A DNA stretch of 33,128 nt, taken from assembly GCA_946625545.1 (NCBI GenBank), contig CAMOTC010000008.1:1-33128 (forward strand), written 5' to 3'. The position numbers and the translations under genes are program-made. This stretch comes from an uncultured Clostridia bacterium (lineage in GTDB: Bacteria > Bacillota > Clostridia > Christensenellales > CAG-1252). The notes beneath the pieces were generated by a model. That model did no database searches. It was not told the DNA's origin and saw only the letters and a list, made by a program, of their open reading frames with translations. This document shows, piece by piece, positions 24,581-31,462 of this stretch (positions are counted from its first letter, which is position 1; every line of letters starts with the position of its first letter).

Positions 24581-26866
24581 ATGCTAGTCAAAAAGCTGTT
24601 TCGCACCTTTGGAGAATACAAGGCACAATTCATCTCGATGATCCTGATGATCATGATCGGCGTCGGCATTTTTATCGGCTTCAACATGGAATGGGTGACG
24701 ATAGAAAAGGACACGAACGCCTTTTATGAAGAGACCTATTTCGCCGATTATCGAGTAGTTAATGACGGAGGTCTCGGATTTACCGAAAAGGATCTCAAAG
24801 CGATCCGCGCCATCGAGGGAGTGGACGCTGCCGCTCTTTATGCTTCGATCGATCTCAACGTCAAGGGAGAAGAGAAAAAGACGCTTGCCGTGACGGTGAC
24901 GACCTCGGAAGACGTATCCTTTTTCAAATTGATGTCGGGCGCTCCGTACGACAAGGAGGACGAAGACGGGATCTGGCTATCCGAGCGCTATGCCGAAGAA
25001 AACAATATAAAAATCGGCGATACGATCACGCTATTCTATAACGGCGATATCCCCTTGATCGTCCGCGGACTCATCAAATCTGCAGAATACCTGATCTGCG
25101 TGCCGGACAACGGTGCCGTCATGCCCTCGTTCGACACATACGGGTTTGCTTACGTTTCGCCCGCGGCGTATCTCTCGGTGGCAAAATTCCCGATCTATCC
25201 GCAGATCAATGTTCGATCCTCGCTCACCGAAAAGCAGTTCAAGGAGGCGGTCAACGCCGCGCTCTCCAAAACCACCCTCGTTTTGACTAAGGACGAAGTG
25301 ATCTCTTATGCCGAAGTGCAGGGCGAAGCGAAAGAAGGCAAAACGATGGGCGCATTCCTTCCCTTGGTCTTTCTTTTGATCGCAGTTCTTACCATGATCA
25401 CGACGATGCACCGCATTGCCGCCAAAGAAAAGACGCAGATCGGAACGTTGAAGGCGCTGGGCTTCCGCGACGGAACGCTTCTCAGGCATTATACTCTGCT
25501 TTCCTTATTTGTAGGGATAATCGGAAGTATCCTCGGGATCGGTCTCGGCTATCTCGTTTGCTATTTCATTATGAATCCGCACGGTGCGATGGGGACTTAT
25601 TTCGATATGCCTTATTGGACGATGTATCTGCCGTGGTTTAGCTACCTTGTGATCGCCGTTATCCTCGCATTGTTTACGGCTGTCGGGTATTTCTCCGTCT
25701 CACGCATGTTAAAAGGAAGCGCGGCAGAGGCGCTTCGCCCGCTCGTGCCGAAAAAGGTAAGCAAAGTTCTCCTTGAAAAAACGCCCTTGTGGAACAAGCT
25801 GTCTTTCGGGATGAAGTGGAACCTGCGCGATATGATGCGCCACAAGTCCAGGCTCTTTATGAGCCTGCTCGGCGTGATCGGTTGTATGGTGATCCTCGTC
25901 GGCGCAATGGGGATGAAAGACACTGCGACGGAGTTCATTGATTCTTACTATGAAGGCGCAATGAACTACAAAACCTGTATCTATTTGGATACGGCCGCTT
26001 CGGATGCCGCGCGCGACGAGGCGATCACGCTTTACGGTGGGAACTATTCGGCGACGGTCCCTGTCGAGATCGAAGAAAAATCGATCAGTTTGACCGTTTG
26101 GTCTCTCCCGACTGACAAGATGCGCTTCTTGAAAGAGGACGATTCCTACGTCAAGTTGACGGACGACGAGGCTTTCGTCTGCTCTCGTATCGCAGATGAG
26201 TTCGGATTGAAAAAAGGTGACGTTATCAAGATCAGTCCCTTTGGGAAAAGCAAGGTTTATGAACTCACCGTCGGAGGCGTGGCACGGTCACTTTCCGAAA
26301 GTATTATGATCTCCGTTGACTACGCCAAGGCTCTCGGTGTCGAATATAAGGCGGATACGATCTATTCCGACACCCCGATCACCGAGGTAGATACTTCCCT
26401 TGTTGCTATCAAAAACGTTCGCACCAAGGGGGAGATCATGGAATCGTTCGACAGCTTTATGGAGATCATGAACGAAATGATCCTGCTTTTGATCGTCGCA
26501 GGCGTCATCCTCGGTGTGATCGTCCTTTACAACCTCGGCTCGATGGGATATACCGAACGCTACCTTGAGATGGCTACCCTAAAAGTCGTGGGATTCAATA
26601 ATAAAAAGATCGCGGGGCTGTTGATCGGACAAACGATGCTGATCACCCTCTTCGGGATCATCCTCGGATTCCCGCTCGGCGTGCTCGTCTTGAAATGGTT
26701 GATCGTTGCGCTTGCATCGGAATACGAGATGTCGCTCTATCTCGGACCGATGACTTATCTCGTTTCAATACTCGTGACCGCGGGGGTCTCCTTGATCGTC
26801 GGCTTGCTGGTCGCGAGAAAGAATAAAAAGATTGATATGGTCGCCGCCCTGAAAGCGCCCGAATAA
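24581..26866 (+). CDS. FtsX-like ABC transporter permease (761 aa)
   Basis: Membrane partner of the ATPase encoded just upstream. An N-terminal helix (about 16-36) is followed by a large extracytoplasmic domain (about 40-250), a first FtsX-type three-helix block (about 255-385, with EKTQIGTLKALGF as the ATPase-contact segment), a cytoplasmic link, another helix (about 430-455) with a second soluble domain, and a second FtsX block (about 640-755, LEMATLKVVGF as the matching contact). That gives eight helices, usual for long Bacillota permeases. ATG 24581 is one base after the ATPase stop, with GGAGTGG upstream. copA follows after 37 bp with no clear terminator between. Confidence 0.92.
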   Translation: MLVKKLFRTFGEYKAQFISMILMIMIGVGIFIGFNMEWVTIEKDTNAFYEETYFADYRVVNDGGLGFTEKDLKAIRAIEGVDAAALYASIDLNVKGEEKKTLAVTVTTSEDVSFFKLMSGAPYDKEDEDGIWLSERYAEENNIKIGDTITLFYNGDIPLIVRGLIKSAEYLICVPDNGAVMPSFDTYGFAYVSPAAYLSVAKFPIYPQINVRSSLTEKQFKEAVNAALSKTTLVLTKDEVISYAEVQGEAKEGKTMGAFLPLVFLLIAVLTMITTMHRIAAKEKTQIGTLKALGFRDGTLLRHYTLLSLFVGIIGSILGIGLGYLVCYFIMNPHGAMGTYFDMPYWTMYLPWFSYLVIAVILALFTAVGYFSVSRMLKGSAAEALRPLVPKKVSKVLLEKTPLWNKLSFGMKWNLRDMMRHKSRLFMSLLGVIGCMVILVGAMGMKDTATEFIDSYYEGAMNYKTCIYLDTAASDAARDEAITLYGGNYSATVPVEIEEKSISLTVWSLPTDKMRFLKEDDSYVKLTDDEAFVCSRIADEFGLKKGDVIKISPFGKSKVYELTVGGVARSLSESIMISVDYAKALGVEYKADTIYSDTPITEVDTSLVAIKNVRTKGEIMESFDSFMEIMNEMILLLIVAGVILGVIVLYNLGSMGYTERYLEMATLKVVGFNNKKIAGLLIGQTMLITLFGIILGFPLGVLVLKWLIVALASEYEMSLYLGPMTYLVSILVTAGVSLIVGLLVARKNKKIDMVAALKAPE

Positions 26867-26888
26867 GCTATCCTTTCGGCGGCAAAAG

Positions 26889-26897
26889 TGATATAAT
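26889..26897 (+). promoter_or_regulatory. Extended -10 promoter directly before copA
   Basis: TGATATAAT ends 6 nt before ATG 26904, which puts the start site on the start codon. No Shine-Dalgarno sequence lies between. Read-through from the ABC-FtsX operon remains possible. Confidence 0.6.
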
Positions 26898-26903
26898 AAG
26901 ATT

Positions 26904-29315
26904 ATGACGAAAAAATTCGGCGTAGGCGGGATGAGCTGCGCGGCGTGCGCGCTCGGCATCGAAAAGGGCGTCTCTCGGATCGAGGGCGTCACGGCGGTCT
27001 CGGTCTCCTTGATGGATCGGAGCATGACCGTCACTTTTGCTCTGCCTGCGACGGAGGAGGCTGTCACAGCGGCGGTCGTCTCTCTCGGATACACCGTCTT
27101 TCCCTACGGCAAGCAAGCGGAAGGGGCGAGCGAGAGCGCAAAACTGCTTCGCCGTTTCCTTATCTCCCTTGCTTTCCTTCTCCCCCTGATGTGGTTTTCG
27201 ATGGGTGGGATGATCGGACTCCCACAGCCGCCTAAGTGGATCTCCTATCTCATCCAATGGATACTTTCCCTCGCGATCATCGTCGTAAATCGCCGCTTTT
27301 TCTCGAGCGGGGCGCGCGCCCTTATCAAGCGTGTGCCGAATATGGATACCTTGGTCGCCCTCGCCTCTGCCGTCTCCTTCCTCTACAGCGTGGCGGTCAC
27401 GGTGATGACGATTTTCGGCGGGAGCGGGATGGTCTTTTACGAGTCGTCGGCGATGGTCTTGACCCTCGTCACTCTCGGCAAATATCTCGAAGAAAAGAGC
27501 AAGGGTAGGACGGGGCGCGAGATCGAGGCTCTCGTCCGCATGATCCCCACCGATTGCCGCGTGATGCGCGCAGGCGAGGAAGTGACCCTCTCGCGTGAAG
27601 AGGTCATAGTCGGGGATATCGTCGTTCTTCGTCAAGGAGACAGGGTCCCCGTGGACGGCGTGATCACGGAGGGATCGGGTCTCCTCGATACTTCGGCGAT
27701 CACGGGTGAGCCCATTCCCGTCGAGGGAGTCCCCGGTGGAAAGGCGATCTCGGGCAGTATCGTGACCAAGGGATATCTCCTTCTCCGCGCCGAGAAGGTG
27801 GGAGAGGACGCCGCTTTTTCTCGCGTCGTCAGAATGGTCAGAGACGCCGCCTCCTCCAAGGCGCCCGTTCAGCGGGTAGCGGACAGGATCGCAGGGGTCT
27901 TTGTCCCCATCGTGACGGCGCTCGCCCTCGTGACCTTTCTCGTATGGATGCTCGTGACAAAGGATGCGGGTCAAGCCTTCAAGTACGCAGTCAGCGTGCT
28001 CGTGATCTCTTGTCCCTGCGCCCTCGGACTCGCCACCCCCGTCGCGGTGATGGCGGCGGCGGGAAAGGGAGCCTCCATCGGCGTACTGTATAAAAATGCC
28101 GAGAGCATCGAGACCTTAAATCGTGTGAACTGTCTCCTGATCGACAAGACGGCGACCCTGACCGAGGGACGCCCCGCAGTCAAGGAGTTTATCAATCTAT
28201 CTGACCTGCCCGATCGGGAGATCTTTGCACTCGCGCGTGCGGCGGAGACCTCCTCGATGCACCCTCTCGCAGAGTGTATCCGCGCTTACTGTGGCGAAAG
28301 CGACCTCGTTCCCGATCGCGTGGAGTACGTCGCGGGGAAGGGTGCCGTCGCCTCTATCGCGGGCGCGCGCTACTATATCGGTAACGCCGCTCTCCTCCCC
28401 TTTACCCTCTCGGAGGCATACACTGAGAAGTACGCGGGCGCGACCCTCGTATATTTTGCGGGGGAGAGTGCTTTGCTCGCTGTCTTTGCGATCACCGACG
28501 AGGTCAAGTCCCACGCAGGGGAGACCATTCGCCGACTATCCGACGAGGGGATCACCTCTGTGATGCTGACGGGGGACGCCGCTACTGCGGCAAATGCCGT
28601 TGCCGCCGAGGTAGGGATCTCCGAGGTTGTCTCCGATATGCTCCCCGAGAATAAGGCGGAGGTCGCCGCGCGCTACAAGGCGCAGGGCTACGTTACCGCG
28701 ATGACAGGGGACGGCATCAACGACGCCCCCGCTCTCAAGACGGCGGATCTCGGCATCGCGATGGGCACGGGGACCGACGTCGCCATCGACTCTGCGGACG
28801 TGGTGCTCCGCTCGGGGGAGATCGGCTCGCTTTTGGACGCGCTTCTCCTCGCGAAAAAGACCTTCCGCATCATCAAGGGAAATCTCTTTTGGGCGTTTAT
28901 CTATAATCTCATCGCCATCCCCATCGCGGCAGGCGCCTTTGCCTATTTCGGCATTTCCCTGACCCCCACGATCAGCGCTCTCGCGATGAGTCTCAGCTCG
29001 CTCTTTGTCGTCACGAATGCGCTCAGGATCAATCGTTATAAGCGCTTTATCCCCGCAAATAGCGCGGATAGTCTATGCAAAAAGGAGGAATGTGATATGT
29101 GTTTCAAGAAAGAAGATAGCGTCCTGCTCCACGTCGAAGGGATGATGTGCGAGCATTGTAAAGCCCGCGTGGAAAAGGCTCTCTCCGCTGTCCCCGGCGT
29201 GACCAAGGTAAAGGTGGATCTCGCGAAAAAGACCGCGACGGTCTACGGGAGTGCGGCAAAAGACGCTCTCGTCGCCGCCGTAGTGGAGGCAGGATACGAG
29301 GCGGCTCTTGCATAA
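26904..29315 (+). CDS. copA: Copper-exporting P1B-type ATPase with N- and C-terminal metal domains (803 aa)
   Basis: A heavy-metal P-type ATPase that probably exports Cu(I). In order: a metal domain with GGMSCAAC (about 8-15), membrane helices, actuator loop TGEPIPVEG, the CPC metal site at 370-372 (SCPCALGLATP), phosphorylation site D414 in DKTATLTEG, SMHP (452-454, where SEHP is usual), hinge TGDGINDAPALK (601-612), two last helices, and a second metal domain with GMMCEHC (749-752). The phosphorylation motif is normally DKTGT; here the Gly is Ala (codon GCG). The C-terminal position of a metal domain is uncommon, and an internal ribosome binding site precedes it. There is no Shine-Dalgarno sequence at the start. 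Confidence 0.93.
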   Translation: MTKKFGVGGMSCAACALGIEKGVSRIEGVTAVSVSLMDRSMTVTFALPATEEAVTAAVVSLGYTVFPYGKQAEGASESAKLLRRFLISLAFLLPLMWFSMGGMIGLPQPPKWISYLIQWILSLAIIVVNRRFFSSGARALIKRVPNMDTLVALASAVSFLYSVAVTVMTIFGGSGMVFYESSAMVLTLVTLGKYLEEKSKGRTGREIEALVRMIPTDCRVMRAGEEVTLSREEVIVGDIVVLRQGDRVPVDGVITEGSGLLDTSAITGEPIPVEGVPGGKAISGSIVTKGYLLLRAEKVGEDAAFSRVVRMVRDAASSKAPVQRVADRIAGVFVPIVTALALVTFLVWMLVTKDAGQAFKYAVSVLVISCPCALGLATPVAVMAAAGKGASIGVLYKNAESIETLNRVNCLLIDKTATLTEGRPAVKEFINLSDLPDREIFALARAAETSSMHPLAECIRAYCGESDLVPDRVEYVAGKGAVASIAGARYYIGNAALLPFTLSEAYTEKYAGATLVYFAGESALLAVFAITDEVKSHAGETIRRLSDEGITSVMLTGDAATAANAVAAEVGISEVVSDMLPENKAEVAARYKAQGYVTAMTGDGINDAPALKTADLGIAMGTGTDVAIDSADVVLRSGEIGSLLDALLLAKKTFRIIKGNLFWAFIYNLIAIPIAAGAFAYFGISLTPTISALAMSLSSLFVVTNALRINRYKRFIPANSADSLCKKEECDMCFKKEDSVLLHVEGMMCEHCKARVEKALSAVPGVTKVKVDLAKKTATVYGSAAKDALVAAVVEAGYEAALA
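29097..29315 (+). CDS. Possible internal translation product: CopZ-like copper chaperone (72 aa)
   Basis: Inside copA, in the same frame, AAAGGAGGA (29081-29089) precedes ATG 29097. The 72 codons from there encode one complete HMA fold: VLLHVEGMMCEHCKARVEKAL, VPGVTKVKVDLAKKTATVYG, and VVEAGYEAA. The size and the GMMCEHC motif are those of stand-alone CopZ chaperones, which deliver Cu(I) to CopA. The ribosome binding site is stronger than the one at the copA start. It could be a second product of one gene, or a trace of a former copA-copZ pair joined by loss of a stop codon. Confidence 0.5.
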   Translation: MCFKKEDSVLLHVEGMMCEHCKARVEKALSAVPGVTKVKVDLAKKTATVYGSAAKDALVAAVVEAGYEAALA

Positions 29316-29582
29316 TAGCGACGGCGCATAGCAGGTAGATAGGGATCTACCGCATTTCCTCTCCTCGCGGAGCGCTTGTCTTGCTACCATTCTTCCCGCC
29401 TCGCCGTGCGAAAGGGCAGGGAGTCAGAAAGAGTAGTCTTGCTTTATTCGGTAGCACGGGCGGCATAGCCGTCGATCCGCCCATCATCCGAGACTTGCAG
29501 TGCAGCGCATACTTCACTTGCGCGACCGCGCACAACATTACTTTATATAGAGAAAGCTTCACTGACAAAGTCGATTCTATAT
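29316..29582. other. Non-coding stretch after copA
   Basis: I see no convincing gene here. It contains several small stems: GGTAGAT with ATCTACC (29334-29351), TGCGC with GCGCA (29519-29532), and the left arm of a longer inverted repeat (29542-29585). None is followed by a good U-tract, so the copA terminator is not obvious before 29583. Confidence 0.5.
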
Positions 29583-29585
29583 AAA
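29542..29585. repeat. 10-bp perfect inverted repeat
   Basis: TTTATATAGA (29542-29551) and TCTATATAAA (29576-29585) are perfect inverted copies separated by 24 bases. The right arm runs into the A-tract of the following terminator. The function is unknown; it could be an operator, an RNA hairpin or the ends of a decayed small element. Confidence 0.6.
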
Positions 29586-29671
29586 AAAACCCTGCATCGT
29601 GAAGTGCACCTCCAAAAGTTTTTCATTTCTGTCCAACTTTTTGGGTTCACCTCATCGCGCAGGGCTTTTTT
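29583..29671. terminator. Bidirectional terminator with an insertion in its loop
   Basis: Outer arms are an A7 tract with CCCTGC (29590-29595) and GCAGGG (29659-29664) followed by C and six T. If the 55 bases at 29600-29654 and one copy of TCG are removed, the arms close on a 5-base loop ATCGC, an ordinary terminator. It ends 11 bases beyond the stop of the minus-strand phosphatase gene and can serve both strands. The inserted bases are self-complementary at their ends, so the RNA can still fold as a longer hairpin. Confidence 0.75.
29600..29654. mobile_element. 55-bp miniature IS3-like element (MITE) with TCG target duplication
   Basis: The segment begins TGAAGTGCACC and ends GGTTCACCTCA. 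The ends are inverted copies matching at 17 of 21 aligned positions, with one gap. It is flanked on both sides by TCG (29597-29599 and 29655-29657), the 3-bp duplication size of many IS3-family elements, and the CAACTTTTTGGG near its right end resembles IS150-group ends from memory. It carries no gene and would need a transposase supplied in trans. Excision in silico restores a perfect terminator. The alternative is an unusual long hairpin that arose without transposition. Confidence 0.6.
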
Positions 29672-29681
29672 ATAGTCATTA

Positions 29682-30125
29682 TTACTTCAGGGCAAGTTGC
29701 CGTTTGATGATGGGCATCAGCTTTTGGAGGGCGGCGAGGATCTCCGAGAGGCATTCGCGGTAGGTCGCCTCGTCCTTTCCATAGGGGTCCACGATGTCGC
29801 CGCAACCTGTCATCTGTCCGAGGGTAAAGACCTTCGGGAGGGAGCCGAGGCGCATCTTGTGGCGTTCGGTCATGCAGATCACGAGGTCGGCGTTTTGGAT
29901 ATCCTCGATGGTGATCTGTGTGGCGACGTGCTTCTTCAGGGGGATCTCGGCGTTTTCGAGCGCCTTTCTCGCGTTCTCCGAGATGGGTGCGCCGACGTTC
30001 GCCACCACGCCGCGGCTCTCCACCGTGACGTCCTTAATGCCTTCTTCGCGGAGCATCTCCTCAAAGGCGCATTCCGCCATGGGTGAGCGGCAGGTATTAC
30101 CACTGCAGACAAAGATGATCTTCAT
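29682..30125 (-). CDS. Low-molecular-weight protein phosphatase, probable arginine phosphatase (YwlE type)
   Basis: The LMW-PTP loop is CSGNTCRS with nucleophile Cys7 and Arg13. The general-acid Asp113 is in DIVDPYG. The 147 residues match the family. Thr11 in the loop is the residue reported for Bacillus subtilis YwlE to select phospho-arginine, where tyrosine phosphatases carry Ile. The neighbour is Sua5, as ywlC stands by ywlE in Bacillus. The start overlaps the sua5 stop as ATGA. No McsB arginine kinase lies in the window, so substrate specificity is predicted from one residue and synteny only. Confidence 0.9.
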   Translation of the reverse strand: MKIIFVCSGNTCRSPMAECAFEEMLREEGIKDVTVESRGVVANVGAPISENARKALENAEIPLKKHVATQITIEDIQNADLVICMTERHKMRLGSLPKVFTLGQMTGCGDIVDPYGKDEATYRECLSEILAALQKLMPIIKRQLALK

Positions 30126-31099
30126 AATACATTTCCTCCCGTTGCTTTTTTGATACGATCCATCGCGGCGAAATATTCCTTCCTGTCCGATAGATCCTCT
30201 ATGATCACGGCGCCGAATGATTCCGCCTCGCGGAGGGCGCCGTATATCCTATGTTGCGCTTCCCGCGCGTCTCTGCCGAGCGAGATCGCAGAGAGAGCGG
30301 GGTAGTTATCGATGGTCTCCGCCGTCGCGATGATGACGGGGTCTATCCCCTGCGCCTTTAGTGCCTCGTAGGCACGACCAAGGGACTCACGCCTCGCGAG
30401 ATAGCAGGGCACGCGCGGCGAATAGTGCTTGTATTTCATGCCGGGAGCGAGCGCTTCCTTGATCTCGCCGTGATAGTAGTCCCCGCTGCCGAGCACCGCC
30501 TTGATCTCCTCCGCGGTGATGTCGCCGGGGCGGAGTACGGTGGGCTCCGAGCCTGTCAGATCCACGATGGTGCTCTCGATGCCGACGTCTGAGTCGCCGC
30601 CGTCGAGGATCAGGGGGATCTTCCCCTCGAGATCGTTATATACGTGCCACGCAGAGGTGGGGGAGACGTGCTTGCTGACGTTCGCGCTGGGTGCCGCGAT
30701 GGGGACGCCTGCCGCCTCGATGAGCGCTCTCGCCACAGGATGAGAGGGGAAACGCACCGCCACGGTCTCCCGCCCGCCCGTCGTCTCGTCGGGGACGATG
30801 GGGAGCTTCTTGAGTATCATCGTCAAAGGACCGGGGCAAAAGGCGTCATAGAGAGCCTTCGCCTGCTCGGTGGGGTAGGCTATCGAGTAGATGTCCTCCC
30901 ATTTCGCGAGGTGCACGATCAGGGGGTTGTCCGAGGGACGCCCCTTGACGGCGTAGATCTTTCTGCTCGCCTCGCGGTCGAGAGCGTTGCCGCCGAGGCC
31001 GTACACCGTCTCTGTCGGAAAAGCCACGAGAGAGCCCTCTCGCAGTAATTTCGCCGCATAAAGCAAGTCTTCTGTCTTGTCTCCGATCTTTGTCGTCAT
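30122..31099 (-). CDS. L-threonylcarbamoyladenylate synthase (Sua5/YwlC)
   Basis: Makes threonylcarbamoyl-AMP from threonine, bicarbonate and ATP for the universal tRNA modification t6A37. The YrdC domain covers about 10-190: FPTETVYGLGGNA, YAVKGRPSDNPLIVH, CPGPLTMIL, VAVRFPSHP, and APSANVSKHVSPTSA. A C-terminal Sua5 domain (about 215-325) follows after the HYSP linker (GMKYKHYSPRVP). At 325 residues it is the long Sua5 form rather than TsaC. I chose ATG 31099, which has GAGG upstream; the open frame beyond it has no domain content. It is co-transcribed with the phosphatase. The gene could be named tsaC or sua5 by different schemes. Confidence 0.95.
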   Translation of the reverse strand: MTTKIGDKTEDLLYAAKLLREGSLVAFPTETVYGLGGNALDREASRKIYAVKGRPSDNPLIVHLAKWEDIYSIAYPTEQAKALYDAFCPGPLTMILKKLPIVPDETTGGRETVAVRFPSHPVARALIEAAGVPIAAPSANVSKHVSPTSAWHVYNDLEGKIPLILDGGDSDVGIESTIVDLTGSEPTVLRPGDITAEEIKAVLGSGDYYHGEIKEALAPGMKYKHYSPRVPCYLARRESLGRAYEALKAQGIDPVIIATAETIDNYPALSAISLGRDAREAQHRIYGALREAESFGAVIIEDLSDRKEYFAAMDRIKKATGGNVL

Positions 31100-31135
31100 G
31101 CTTTCCTCTCGCGGGATCAATCTATCCGCTTTTCC

Positions 31136-31144
31136 ATTATAACA
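31136..31144 (-). promoter_or_regulatory. Extended -10 promoter of the sua5 operon
   Basis: On the minus strand TG-T-TATAAT lies 36 nt before the Sua5 ATG. The -35 is weak. The left arm of an inverted repeat (31141-31150) overlaps it. Confidence 0.6.
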
Positions 31145-31177
31145 CGAAAAAACCGCCGCGGATACACTTTTCGTGTT
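31141..31177. repeat. 10-bp perfect inverted repeat over the sua5 promoter
   Basis: AACACGAAAA (31141-31150) and TTTTCGTGTT (31168-31177) are perfect inverted copies with a 17-bp centre. They cover the spacer of the minus-strand promoter and could be an operator. Arms are AT-rich at their inner ends, so chance is not excluded. Confidence 0.5.
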
Positions 31178-31221
31178 TCTCGCGGAAAATATCTTTACAA
31201 AAAAGTAAAAATATTGTATTA

Positions 31222-31230
31222 TGATATAAA
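31222..31230 (+). promoter_or_regulatory. Extended -10 promoter of the membrane-anchor genes
   Basis: TGATATAAA at 31222-31230 places a start near 31237, with a 25-nt leader holding GAGGT before ATG 31262. No clear -35 is seen. Confidence 0.5.
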
Positions 31231-31261
31231 AAGTATTTGCGCTCACGCGCCCGAGGTAACT

Positions 31262-31444
31262 ATGCAAGCTATCAACACTTTCTTTAAGAATTTGGCTGTA
31301 AAGCTCTCTCTCCCGACCTTCTTTCAGGACAGCGGATTGCTCTTTAATAATCTCTTTCTCACCCTGGTCGCAGTCCTCTCCTTGGTCTGCTTGTTGCTTG
31401 TGATCTTCCTGATCCCGACGAAAAAGAGGGCAAAGAACGTATAA
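31262..31444 (+). CDS. 60-aa single-helix membrane protein, paralogue of the next gene's anchor
   Basis: The whole protein is an amphipathic N-terminal segment (MQAINTFFKNLAVKLSLPTFF), one transmembrane helix at about 27-52, and a basic tail (KKRAKNV). It aligns end to end with the first 60 residues of the following protein (MAALNNFFKNLAAKIGLPDFF, same FNNLFL turn into the helix, same basic stop), so the two arose by tandem duplication. The short leaders also match (CGAGGTAA before each ATG). The frame opens earlier, but ATG 31262 has GAGG 7 nt upstream. It may assemble with the larger protein as an anchor-only subunit (inference). Confidence 0.78.
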   Translation: MQAINTFFKNLAVKLSLPTFFQDSGLLFNNLFLTLVAVLSLVCLLLVIFLIPTKKRAKNV

Positions 31445-31462
31445 TCTATCCGAGGTAATAAG

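Noticed and set aside
29347-29584. Open frames on both strands after copA
   Set aside because: Low-complexity products, no ribosome binding sites and no similarity that I recognise.
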